From the NCBI RefSeq assembly GCF_028502605.1, contig NC_079232.1:6138001-6202000 (forward strand): DNA of 64,000 nucleotides. The letters run 5' to 3'. The stretch's first letter is position 1. Every line of letters begins with the position of its first letter. This stretch comes from Trichoderma breve. Taxonomy: Eukaryota > Ascomycota > Sordariomycetes > Hypocreales > Hypocreaceae. Below the pieces are notes generated by a model. The model ran no database searches. It was not told the origin of the DNA and worked only from the letters and a program-made list of their open reading frames with translations. Position numbers and translations under genes: made by a program. Below are positions 1-12,146 of this stretch, in pieces.

Positions 1-3000
1 GACGCAAAGCGGTGTGATATAGCTGGTTCAAAATAAGCACGAACTTACGAGCTACATCTCTAGAAAGTCCTCTCGCCTTTGCCTTGGCCATTTTGTACAC
101 GGCCTTACCCATAGTGCCACTTTTTGCGAAGCCTCTCGTAGACGTAAATAACCATTGTCCAAGCCAAGACGCATTCGACTCTTCTGTACTAAGTGTGAAC
201 AAGAAAATCCTGGTGTACGACGGATATCTGCCATGGAACGATAATATGGTGGCATTTCTGCAAGCAAGAGGTTATTAACATTGCTTGTAGCTGGTCGATC
301 TTGGGAGTTTGCTAACGTTCCCCCTCAACTCCATAGTGCTACCAAGTAGTCGGCAAATCGCGATCAATTTTGGAGAACGAACTCGATTTGGATTTCAAAG
401 CGTCTGAACCTGATGAAATTTGCTATCGCGAGGTCCATATCTACCTCATCTAATTCAGACTCTTGTCTGATGGTTATGTGGAGGAAGTTTCGCAACGATT
501 TGGATTCTTGATCCAGGCTCCGAGGGTATCTGCCCTATAAGCCTCATTAGTAAACTCCGGTATTTTGTCATGTCATCTAAAACCTTTTAATTCATTTATA
601 CGAACTCTTACAGTGCTATTGTTATTGTTATTGTTATTTTGAGCTCCTCTCCAAACGTGTTTCGATGCGAGAGGCGGTTTCGCTAACGGAGGCATTCAAG
701 ACTCAAAGTACCATCACTCACAGCTGAGAAAATATGATGAGGAAGGATGTCGGTAGTATTGGTGCTCCCGTATCCAGAAGAGGGGACCATCATTCGACAA
801 CAGTGATGTTGCGTCCTCTTCATCCTAGGGCAGAAGACGGCAGATGATTAGTTTAGGCAGGATATAGAGCTGCAACCGATGCAAGAAGCAAGCTTGAACA
901 CTCTCTGCTGTCGCCTCTCTCAACTAAGAGATGATCCAGCTATTAATCAAGTAGATGAGAAGCAAATCGTACTCCCATTTCAAGGATGCCATACAGTATT
1001 CTGTATAGATTCCATATTTGAGGATGCACATTTTACTTGTCCGTACTGTACCTCCGTCATTGCATTCGGGCCTCTAACGTAGATTTGAAATTCTCTCAGG
1101 TCTCATGCTGTTGAAAGCCTCAGATTTCTCTTCCCGACGACAAATTGATTGAGGCTGCCGGGTAGCTGCTGGCGGCTTGAGCAAGATTTGGTCTAGGCTT
1201 TTGGTACGGTGGCGCCTTAGACGCCTCGCCATAAGCCTTCTAACCTGCAATCTTGACCTCAAATGCCATTGGAGTGCCTTGTCCCCGGTGGCTTTTGGCT
1301 TCTTGTTCTTATCGGCAAAACCATCGGCTAAGGCACCAACTTCGCTCTTCACACAAAGCGTCTGCTCCCTATGTGGTCACTGCTGTCAAGAAGTTGCATC
1401 CAAGCGGCTCAAAAATATCAGTGCGGTTCATGCTTGCCTCTCTCTGCGGCTGAGACATGGCCTTTAGATGCACGGTTAGGCGTCAGTGTAATCCCAAATT
1501 CCCGGAGTAGAACAAGCAACATTCATCAAGGTGGATTTGCGGCCTCGGAGATCTGATACATGAGCGTCGCGAATATCGAGACAAAATATCAAAGTCCTTG
1601 TGACCTCTCTGGCCCGTGTTTACTGCAGTATGATTCAGATTCAGCTCCATTTTTTACGACTTATCGCTCAGATGACGGCGCTTGTAATGAGAGCCAGGTA
1701 AGACCGGATGGGATTCCCGGTGTTCGGTCTAATCGGTCTAATAAAAGGACCTGTGTCTCTCTCTCCATGGTGCTGACCTTGTATTAGCAGTGGTGTTACC
1801 GCCATCTGCTTTCTCTTAGCTTGGCCAAGCATTGCAATAATTCCTCTGTCAAGGGTGTTTGGACAGGCTGCCCCACCGGTCCGTCGATCAAGTCCGTCGG
1901 AAAGGCCAAGTTCGCTACGGAGTATACCGCCTTGTTTCCCGGTGCCACTGTCACTGCTAGACGAAGCCAGGGCTGCTAGGGCCAGATGTGCCAAGGACTT
2001 ACGAGTAATATTAGCTCAGGCTCGAAGTAGGCGAAGCTAAAGAAAGACAGGCAAGCGAGCAAACTTCCCAAGGCAGATGAGAGATGGCTTAGAACCAGGC
2101 CACCAAGGAGAGCCACTGTAAGCATCGTCTCTGGCGGTCAATATGGACTACGTTGGTAGATATTGCCAACACGAAATCGCACATCACAGCTGGTTGGCTG
2201 CATCATTTTCGTAGGGCAGATCTGAGGGGCCTCACCCGTCCGCTCATCTGTAGGGGACGTGCACAGCAGCGGCCGATGATCACGGACTGCCGGACGATCT
2301 TGGCCTGCACAAGTAACAGTACTTTGGAGGGATTTGGCGCGGATGGTAATTTAGATCCCGTAATACTAGTCTGTGGTGTAACGATGAGCTGTTGCTTTTT
2401 CGATTGTGGCGGTGGAGTGAAGTTTGAGCTGCATCCCTCGGGCACCTTGCTGCCGTGTCACACCCACGAACCGGAGTGTTGGATGATCCAATTGGAAGTG
2501 TGAGGAGTCCACATATGAGTGTAGGCTTGTACAGCAGTGTTTGATTTTTTTTTTTTTTCCCTTAAAAAAACTTTCATTTTTCCTATCCCGCTCCCCCTGC
2601 TTCGCCGATCATTCACCCATTGATGATGGGTCTGGGCTCTCGACGAGAATGATGGGGAATATACTCCATATGCCCTGTAATACGGAGCATAGAGAGGGTA
2701 GCACTGGGTTTTCAATCGGAAGACGGAGCAACCGGTATGGGTCGAGCGGTGGCAATGTTGGCATTGGTACTCCGTACTCGTAGCTATCGATAATATTGGC
2801 AAGGTGAGAGTGTACAGAGTCTGGAGTGTGCGTCCTCGAATGTGCGTCGGCATATGCTCCATAATGCAAATCCCGCTAATGATTGGAGCTGGGGGTCGTC
2901 ATGCCTGCCGTGCTTGATTTTCCCGAATGCCAGCCTCAGTGAGTGGCATGTCATGTATGATTTGAGGTCTGTAACCATAATCTGTGCGCGTGATGGGCCA

Positions 3001-6000
3001 GCGGTCCTCGACCTACTAGCTCCTCCCCTTTCAGCGGCAGCGGCGGCCATTCTGCTCTGATAATGGTACCCAAGACTGAAAGAGTGGCAATTGGTGGGTG
3101 CTTATTCTTGGATTTGGGCTGCTGTGCATCCGGAGACCCAAAATCACAAGCTGCGTCGTGTCATGCTAGCAGACGAGTACCGTCAGTCATGGGTAGGCAA
3201 AGCTTGAATCACCAGGTGGCTCCTGTGCCCCGGATTGTCGTGTCCTCGCACTTTGGTTTTTGATGTAAGTCAACGGAGAGAGAGCCGGTCTCCTTTGGTG
3301 TGTGAGGCGGATAGGAAATATGACAAGTGGTATGCAGGGCAGGAGAGAACACCAATTAGAGAGCCTGACTTGCATACGGACTGCTTGACGATCCCTCTCG
3401 GCCAAGATGGAGGGCAGCGGCGAACTCTGGTGATGGGCCATCTGATGGGCAAGCACCAGTGGACGCTAAAGCGCGGGCTCGGAAGCACTGATGGTGGTGT
3501 TGGCGGTGCTGGAGATGAGATCAGCTCGCAAATATGTGTCTTAGTTTTGTGCAACCTGGCCGACCGAGTCGAGCTTTTGGCTCCATATTGCGTGTCTAAA
3601 CGAAGTACGAAGTAATCCTCTTACATGGCCCAAGGTACACAAACCAGAGCGAGAGGAATAGAAAAAGGAAAGAGAGCGCCAATGGTGACCGGGGCTCGGC
3701 ATAATCCCCCGGCACGGTCTGGGCTAGGGAGCCACCGAGACTGATGTTTTGTCACTCCAGGGAGAATATTGGCCATTCATCATGTAATCTGCACCTGTCA
3801 TCCACACTTTTGTGCTTGTAGCACGATAGCCCAGGCAGTGAATTGAAGAATGGGGAGCAGAGGCAGCCAGGCATCCATCCATCCATCCCATTTATCCAGC
3901 CAGCCGGAGCGGCCCAGAGCAGCCGAGAGGGACCAGAGGAGACTAAGAAAAAGCCCAGGGTGGCTGGCTGGCTGAAAATTCCCCGTCAAGCTGCAGCAGA
4001 GCCGATGTCGTTGCGAGGAGGGGAGAGAGAGAGAACCGCCGAGTGCTCGTATCTACCGTCCAAGGTTGTTGGGCTTGTCGATGCGGGTTGTTGCGAGAAG
4101 GAGAGAACACTCCATCATGGGTACAACAACGTACAATGTTATAGCATGGTAGGAGAAGGATTTGAAATGCCCATCATGTTCGATTTGCAGAAGTGTTTTT
4201 CGTACCTAGAGGGAGATGCAGAGATTCAAAGTCAAATCCAAATGCTGTGTGTGGGCAACTCCCTTCCTTTCGTCTCAGGAGTTCGCAGCGAGGGCAGGTG
4301 CTTCCAGGCTCGCCTTTGGGAGCCCTAACCACCAACACGGCAGGCGCGTAAGGTTAGGTACACGTATACCTACAGCATAAGGTACATACAGCACAGGTAC
4401 TGGCCAGCTCAAATGTCGCGCCCATCAGCAGATACAATGGGGCTGCAGCAGGGCAGGTGCGCCGCCAAGAGGGCAAACCGGGCTAATATCGACATCCAGT
4501 TGATGTATCACTGCTCGTACCGCTGCTCGTACCTCTAAGCCATCAACGCAAATCCATTGCTTGTCGATGATTGTCCATTGAATTGATGTTTGTACGCAGA
4601 ATTTCAATAGCACTACTAACTGAAGCACAACAATTTTGAATGCGCTTAGATTAACGAGCACCCAACATGTACAACTCATATTGTAGGTACTTTCGTCATC
4701 AGGCGGTACGCTGCACCAGACTTTCAAAGCCCATCTCTGTGGCACCGCGCGGTCTCAATCAAGTAAGTCGGCCACAATACATGAGCCGCCATTCGCCCGC
4801 CCTTTTGCGCGGCCTGCCGCCGAGGGCTGCGCGGATGTAGTATTTTTATTTTTATGTCTATTTTCGCTTTTTATATCGTATCGGCAGATTTTCTCCCTCC
4901 CTCGCTGTCTATACTAGTGTGATCCATTATGTTGCCAGTGTTACACCCCCCTCCGCGTAGACGGCCGAATAGATCGAGTCACGCCCAACACCATCCTTTT
5001 TTCTCAGATATCACAAACAATCACTTTCACCGAGATACACTAGCGGCATCGATTCGGGTCCCGTCGCATAGGCAGACTAAGAGATCGGTGCTTCACAGTC
5101 TGTCCTATCCCAATTCTAGCAAGCTCTCAACTCTCTTTGCTTTTGCTTTCTTTCTTTCCCCCCCTCCCTACTTGTACAAACTACAGAAGAAGGAAAAAAA
5201 GTTTTGAAACTATTCTTGTTTTGCCACAACAGAGTTGCCTCGCTTCTTCTATCAATCTGCAGTGATCTTGTTTTTGCATCGTGTTGGTCGCATCATCTTG
5301 ATATCCTCTACCCTTGCCCTTGCCCTCAACTCACCCCCCCTTTTCCGCCCTCTCTTTTGTATTTTTACTTTTTTTGCACTTCTTTTCTTTCCCCTCTTGT
5401 TCCTAATCCAAATTTCGTGTATCCCTCCCCCCTCATGCCCTACCCTCTTAAGAGCCTGGATCGTCGTCTCTCCGAGACCCTGTCTTGGAAGAACCCTTGC
5501 CCTCTGTGCCTCCGGACAGACACATCCCGAGTTTCTGCTCGTACTCCCCCAGGCTTGAGCCCGAGCTCCAAGACATGAGTGCCCACTGACAGCTGGCAAT
5601 TGCATCACAGGGCTCAATCCCTGCTCTCCAATCTCACTCCCGACCTCCAAGATGCAAATCCCCACTACCCAATCGGGAACCACAACCGGATCTAAATCGC
5701 TTGTCTCTCGACAGCTCTGATACCCACACCCATACCCATCAAATCTCTTGCGGGTCGGGATCATGCCATGTATGTACTACTACTATTGCTGGGCCGTGGG
5801 CGGTCGGCACCCAGCCTGTGCGAGCAGATAAAGTACCTGTACCTCCCTGGCGTTGCTGGTGCGCCTATCGCCCGTATGCATCTCTTTGTTGGCCAGCGAG
5901 TGCTCGTAGCAAATACCTGCACATGCTCTGTCTGCTACAGCCTCTCACGATCATAATCTGCCCACCGAGTACAAGCTGTAGGCGTCCAAGGTACAGCCGA

Positions 6001-6337
6001 TGTCATTGTGCGTTAGCTGGGAGGTACCGCCTTGCATACCCCAAGCACATGTACTATATATGCATGACCCCATTGTCCGTGTCCTGAAGAAAACCCTGGC
6101 AGCTGCTTGTATCTGGCAGCTGCTTGTATGAGGCACCTGCTTTTGTTGCTCTCTGCCAACTGACCGTCTTCATATCACTGGCACTTTTCTTCTTCCACCT
6201 CTTCAACGCTCTTCTCCCCCTTCTCCCCTGATCATCTAGGTCACCGCCCAATTTTTGATTTCTCTATTTCTCCGCTTCCTCATCCCATAGCATAGCATTC
6301 TCCCTGCATCAGCTGGACAGACACTCTGGGCACAGCA
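1..6337. other. Gene-poor left edge and leader of the RBR gene
   Basis: I find no convincing gene across this 6.3 kb. Open frames are short, overlap on both strands and lack recognisable domains, apart from the doubtful RING-like fragment described separately. Two copies of the intergenic motif TACTCCGTA lie at 1916 and 2768 (the first inverted). From about 5100 to 5450 the plus strand is strongly pyrimidine-rich, and CT-rich stretches recur near 6180-6240. That is typical of fungal promoters and leaders, so transcription of the downstream RBR gene may start there and give a long 5' leader (inference). Short simple repeats such as ATTGTT near 617 are present. Confidence 0.5.
852..1082 (+). 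pseudogene. Possible decayed RING-type fragment
   Basis: A 77-codon open stretch runs from an upstream stop at 849 to the stop at 1080; its first ATG is at 879. Near its end it reads GCHTVFCIDSI followed by a CPYC pair. This resembles the second half of a RING finger (Cys-Gly-His, then Cys-x2-Cys, then Cys-x2-Cys), but the order at CGH is disturbed and one expected Cys is Ser. No N-terminal Cys-x2-Cys half could be placed upstream, although a possible acceptor (ttaggcag) sits just before the open stretch. It may be a degenerate exon or a chance match. I assign no function. Confidence 0.2.
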
Positions 6338-8434
6338 ATGGACCCATTGTCAGACCCCATATCGCCCTCTCTCGAACCTCCAGCAATGGCGGAGACCGAA
6401 TCTTTCACCATCCCTGAGCTCAGCGACTCGGAGTACTTCACAGAAGTGCTGCAGTTGCCTGTGGGCAAAACTGAAGCTCAGGCAGACCAAGAACTGGTCG
6501 CTAGAGCAAATGCTGCAGGCATTGCCGCCACTCTACCGTCCGTGGCTAGCAAACGACATCCCGCCAGCAGCTGTTCGGTCTCATCATTCGGGACTCAGCA
6601 AGATCGAACCTTTTCCAATGCCTCCAACGAGTCGGCCAGCTCTGCGTTGACGCCGCATTCTTCCGTCTTTGGATCTCCGTGTTCCCTATTCGATACTGGG
6701 TCTGGAGGTAGGAGAACCTCGAGTACCAGCCTTACATTTTCCCATTACGAACGATATATTTCCTCCTTGGACTCCATTAGCATTCAGATTCAACCTCCTC
6801 GAGTTCCACTTATTGCCAATGATGGTTCTGCCCAGAGCTTGACCAGCGTTGGGTCCAAAAAAGGTCATCGTGCGAGCCTCAAGGACCGCCTGCGCTGGAA
6901 AAGAAAGACTATCGAACCTATGGAAAATAAAATGTAGGTCTCCCTTATATCTATTGCAAGCTTTGCCTTGTACAAGGCTATTCTTACTTGCTTTTCATGC
7001 GTGATGAACCGATAAGCTGACACCCCGTTTTCAATACTTTGATACAGCCCATGTATTAGCTGTCGAAAGATTTTTGGAGCCGAGTCAGGCGCGTTGCACA
7101 AGCTCCACTGTGGCCATATGCACTGCGTCGACTGCGTGAGAGACTTGGTAAACCAAGCCGTTCAAAACGAGTCCCAAATGCCACCACGTTGTTGCTCTCA
7201 ACCCCTCGCAGCCCCCCTTGTCAGGACAATCCTTAACCAGGACGCCCAGGAGACCTTTTTGCTCGCAGTTCTTAAGCTCAGCACGCCTGTGGAGGAACGA
7301 ATCTTTTGCCCAGATCCAGCCTGCGGTCACTTTATTCCACCACATGACGGTCATGACCCTAAGCACCCATTCGATCTCACCTGCTTCAAATGCAATGGTC
7401 GCGTGTGCACTATTTGCAAAGGAACTGCTCACCCCATTGGCGAAGACTGCCCCCAAGATTGGGAACTGGCCGTATTGAAAAAGAAGCAGCAAGATAAAGG
7501 AAACTGGAAGCGATGCTACGAGTGCAGATCCTTAGTTGAGCCGACTGAAGAATCTCCATACATGACCTGCCGATGCAAAGCTCGATTCTGCTCCGTGTGC
7601 GTAGGTATCTGGGATCCTACCACCGGATGCCCTAATCTTTGCAGCTTTGAGGAGGAATTGCAGCGACGTCGACAGAGCAAAGAGGCCATGTCCTGCGTTA
7701 ATGAGCAACGATTGCGTGCCAACTCGTCAATCCAGCAACTTGGGCAAGAGCAACAAGAGGAGCTGCGTCGGTTCTTGGATTACAAGTCCCAGGGCAAAGA
7801 CGCCTTGCAGACACGCCACCTGTTACAAGAGGCTGCAATTGAAGAAAAGTACGAATGTCAGGAGGAGAAGCTCCACGAGAGACATGAGAGAGCTTGGACT
7901 GCGCAAGAAGATCGCCACGTTGTCGCCGAGATGGGGCTGCTCGAATCGCTACAGCAAGATGAGCTGAACATTCATCTTCGACTCAAGCACATGGAGGCTT
8001 ATTGCAACGGCCTCGGCCGGAACCCAAACTCGTCTGCGCCAGTCAGAGTCGTCACTGAGCGAGACCTGAGAGAGTTGGGCCAACAGTATTACTTGCGAGA
8101 TGGCATGGGCCGCATGCGCGAGTCTAAAATCAATCTCATGAGGGAACGACAGTCTGTCAAGATGGAGGAGCTTCGGGCAAAACAGACAGAGGAGTTTTCG
8201 CTTTTCCTCGATAAGAGACAGGAGGCGTTGGACAGGCTGGAGGCCCAGTGCGTTCAGGAGGAGTCACAGTTCAATGAAGTTTTTGAATGCCGACAGTCAC
8301 GCCTGCAGTCGCGATGGGTGCTCGCCATTGAAGTCTTGTGCAAAGAGCTCGAGGAGCAGAACCCTGGTCAGATCTACCGTCGCATTGCCACGCCACGATG
8401 GCCCGATGATAGGACCCTTCAAGTCCACAAATAA
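6338..8434 (+). CDS. RBR (RING-IBR-RING) domain protein, probably ligase-dead
   Basis: Two exons, 6338-6933 and 7048-8434, joined by a GTAGGT...CAG intron, encode about 660 residues. The N-terminal 198 residues are Ser-rich and probably disordered. The RBR module starts exactly at the exon junction: RING1 opens with C201-x2-C204 and continues with HCGHMHCVDC. The IBR follows (CPDPAC ... CNGRVCTIC ... H ... C). RING2 begins CYEC and keeps MTC-R-C and FCSVC. The rest is Glu/Gln/Arg-rich and probably coiled coil. RBR proteins normally form a thioester ubiquitin intermediate on a RING2 Cys. Here the equivalent positions read E-S-P-Y-M-T-C, so the catalytic Cys is Ser368 and the nearby His is Tyr370. 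It may be an adaptor or pseudo-ligase rather than an active E3 (inference). The start is the first ATG of exon 1. Confidence 0.88.
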
Positions 8435-11400
8435 ATCCGGCGGGGGGCTATGCCCCTATTTCAATGTTGATTTTGCAAGCAGACTTGTCACAGCCTTGCC
8501 TGGGCGTTGCAACATGATGACAGCCTTTACATCCGCACAGATTTTACGTCTATACACACAATCACGGCCGCCACCAGCCCTTGTTTCCTTTGTTCATTTC
8601 CATTGCTGTATTTGTCTCCGTTGGCAACCGAGACATGGACAAAGGCCTTTTTCCTTTGTTCGTTTTAATCGCCCTTGTTATTCCAACACTTTTACACGAA
8701 CACGCACATCGCAAGATCAACTGCTTAATTCTAATATTGTTTTAGACACGTTATATCACACTCCTTTCAAGCACTTGCTGTTTCCCCTATACTCTCTCTT
8801 ATAATGTTGATAATCTTCTTTTCCTCTTTTTTTTTTGTCGGCAGCATGGTTTAGGGCTTCAGGCATGGCGCAAGATTGAGGCGCGAAGAAAAGGAAACAA
8901 GCAGCCAGGGTAACTGTTGCCTCTGTATCCCCTCGCTGCTGCCTCTTGGACTCTACTTCTTCTACAATGGCGTGTGTTTGACGCCAAGCTCCTTGTAAGA
9001 GCTTTTTACTTTCAATGGATGATTGTTATGATACCACCAAAAAGGGCGTGTGTACAAAATAGGGATTTTGTTTGGCGAGTTTGCATTAAGTCAATCTTTA
9101 ATGGATGAGGTCAGAGCTGAATCGACTCCAGCATGGGGTCTGGAGGATGTGTCACACGCACTATAGCTATTACTCTGATAGTTATTTGCTCGCTTAGAGA
9201 AATGTGAACACTATTTGCCTAAACCTGGTCCAATTTGAACGAACTAAATCTCAGTGTGTTGAAGTGAATGCGGCCGATGTCGCGGTGAACAAAACACGGC
9301 GGTCAGGCGTATTGACAAGAGCCTAACCGATGTACAAGTCTGCTCAGAACGAGTATCACATATGACGGTCTCACTTTCGGCCCTAGTAGTACTGTCACCG
9401 TCCGAGTGTTGATGTGAATCATGTCATTGCTTTTTCTTGCGGTGAAAAGGACTCGGCCGCTGGAGTAGCATTCCAATTCCGATTGCAGTATAGCCGCAGG
9501 ACGGGCTTCGTGCAACTTATTCCGGGTCCTTGGATTCCTGTTCCAGATTTCGGACAACCCCGGGTGCAGCTAATTCAGCGGGCGAGACATGCGTCCAGCC
9601 ATGGATCTGGGATGATCAGCTGGCTATCCACACCACCTTAATCTTTCCCCTGAGCCGTCCCATGGCTGAGAGAAAGCCCATTTAGGAGGTAGCGTGTGCT
9701 TTGTTCCGATGTGATTCCCGCTATAACCCCCAGGAACGCCGTAGTACATTCTGTATGCCGATCCGAAGTAGTGCTTCGTGTCCAGGATAAGCTGCTCTGG
9801 TAGTACTCGAAAGGGGCGATTAATACTGGGGTGTTTATTCCGGGAGCTTCCCTAGTTGCCGGCTCGGAGAGTTTTAAGAGCCTTGCCTGCCTTGCTAGGA
9901 TGGATTCCGCTGTCATTAGATGTCACCTTTGCTCTCAAACAGACGTCATCTGTATTTGACCGAATTTTGAGACAACCTTATATATATCTTCTTTTTCTTT
10001 CTTTCTAGCCATCTTTTCCTTTTTTTTTAAGCCACTTTTAGGCAAAGGATAGGAAACCTGGTACGGCTGTGATATGTTTCAAACACGCAGAAGTGGTGTG
10101 TCCCTCATTTGCGCCTGATGGCGCTTAGACGTATCGGCCGAGACACAAAAAAGTGATCGATTCGTCATCGTACGAGTATAACAGGGGTTAGAGACACCGG
10201 GGACCTGTGATAGACAAGGACCCAGCATTATTGTAATGGCAAGAACAGAGAGGAAGTGACCATGATTGTGCACAGCCATGTGCTTTCTGCTCTGTCTCGC
10301 CTGTAGCAGCCACCACGAAAATAAAGTCTCGGAAGAGGACAATCCCGAGGATCGACTATTTTTCTCGCCTTCTTCTCTTGACCACCGGAGATAAAGGCGA
10401 AGGCCGAACTGTCATAGTAAATGGGCGTAGGCCTATACACACACGTGGACGCAGAGACGTCGATGGACTCAAAGACAAGACCCTCTTCTTCTTGGTCCAA
10501 GTGGCGCATTTCTTGTCTCAAAGTAATTATACCAAACTCATAGACGAGCCGTGAGGCTTCAAGTACCTATACTTGCGTCGTTTTTGTGCCTTGTTTCCAG
10601 TCGCCCGGAGCATGTTTCCCGGTTTTCTAGGTGGTGGTGGGTGGGTGAAGCACCGTAAAGGGAGGGGAGAAAAAGAAAAGAAAAGAACGCGGTCATCGCT
10701 AATAACCCTGTCAGCTGAATCAATGGCTCTACCACAACTCAGCTTTCACCAAAGTACATCAATTCCGACGGCAGCATAGACGCCCATCTGTGCGGCCTTT
10801 TGCTTCAGCTCTCACTTGCAGCAGAGCAGTCTCCCCATGCGTTATAGATCTGGTCTTCTCGTAGCTGTACGACATGACACAACTTGTGTTGGAGTCATGC
10901 GTCCAGCAACATAACCTTTTGAAATGAGATTTGTCTTAAACTCCAGCTTGTGTAGCCGGCGACTTGCCAAGTTGGATGAGCTCTTCCATCGGACAAGAAA
11001 CACCCCATCTCCATCATCGGCGATTTGCCGTCTTTGCGGAGGAGCGGCCGACTGGACATGGCTTCCTCCAGGCATCAACGAATTTGATATTTCAATCGTA
11101 CGAGTTAGTATTTGCTGTCTCAGTCCCAGTCTCACTTGAGAAGCTCTCCGTATCTTTGTATCTTTGTATCTTTCACCGAAGACGAGCAAGCATGCATGTA
11201 CTTGACACGGAGTGGAGAAGACGGAATAGCCCCATGGTGGTGACCCCGGGTCGCGATTTGGCAAGGTCTGGCACACCGATGAAATGTTGGAGCAGCCGCT
11301 AGGCTATGCGGCTCGTAGATCCGGAAAGCGGCAGATCTAATAGTCCGAAATCTCTCTAGCAAAATGGCAAGAGATGGGCGTTGGGGCTTCGGTTATCGCA

Positions 11401-11604
11401 CGTGATCTTATCAGACACGAGCCCCACGCGCTTGGCGCACCGAACTGGGTCGTGCAAGAGGAAAAAAAACCCTGCCGAATAGCACAAAATTACAGCCGAA
11501 GGAAAAAAATACGCCCTTTTGCTACCCACACGGACTACCGCGATTCGCAACCTCTCGACTCTCTCTTGCACTCCTTCACCCAACAAGGACACACATCAAT
11601 CACA
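8435..11604. other. Intergenic spacer between RBR gene and eS28 gene
   Basis: This 3.2 kb stretch holds the AT- and T-rich 3' flank of the RBR gene (about 8435-8850) and the promoter of the ribosomal protein gene at its right end. Open frames between are short, overlap on both strands and match no family I know. Just upstream of the ribosomal gene, AACCCT at 11468-11473 follows an A-run; it resembles the telobox-like element of many fungal ribosomal-protein promoters (weak inference). A CT-rich leader (about 11540-11600) precedes the ATG. Confidence 0.55.
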
Positions 11605-12146
11605 ATGGAATCCTCCAGCAAGGCCCCCGTCAAGCTCGTCAAGGTGACCCGAGTTCTCGGCCGTACCGGTATGAAGAGACCTCACTCTGTCGTCCCAGCA
11701 TTCCCTCTCGCCAATCTCCTGCCGTCGCCGCCATTGCAGTTGTCGCCATTGTCGCTCGATTGATCTCATAGAAAGATGGAGGAAAATTTTTCTAGTTCCA
11801 ATTTTTGAAAAGGAAACATCATGAGAGGGGAACTTGTGGTCGACGATACAACAAATCGCAGGCTGGCATGCAGATTGACAGAGGGACATGTTGGGGCATC
11901 TCTGGAATCGAATCACAGAAAGACTAACGGAAACGCTCAGGCTCTCGTGGTGGTGTCACCCAGGTCCGTGTCGAGTTCATGGACGACCAGACCCGTTCCA
12001 TCATCCGAAACGTCAAGGGACCCGGTAAGTTTGAAATCATGCGATGGCTACATCGTGACATTATTGGCTGACTTGTTTTCGCAGTCCGTGAGGACGACAT
12101 CCTTTGCCTGCTCGAGTCCGAACGTGAGGCCAGACGTCTGCGATAA
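11605..12146 (+). CDS. RPS28: 40S ribosomal protein eS28 (RPS28)
   Basis: Three small exons, 11605-11668, 11941-12024 and 12085-12146, encode 69 residues, the usual length for eS28. The first intron (272 nt) has a GTATGA donor, a CTAAC branch site near 11923 and a CTCAG acceptor. The second (60 nt) has GTAAGT and GCAG. The joined protein carries the family signatures: [10 protein letters not shown], then [11 protein letters not shown], then [13 protein letters not shown], and it ends in REARRLR. eS28 is a component of the small-subunit head near the mRNA exit site. The 21-codon first exon and the long first intron explain why no single open frame shows the gene. Ribosomal-protein genes in fungi commonly carry such early introns. 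Confidence 0.97.

Noticed and set aside
5252..5764. 170-codon frame on the minus strand
   Set aside because: It lies opposite a CT-rich leader, so its Lys/Arg/Glu-rich translation is a composition effect; no domain.
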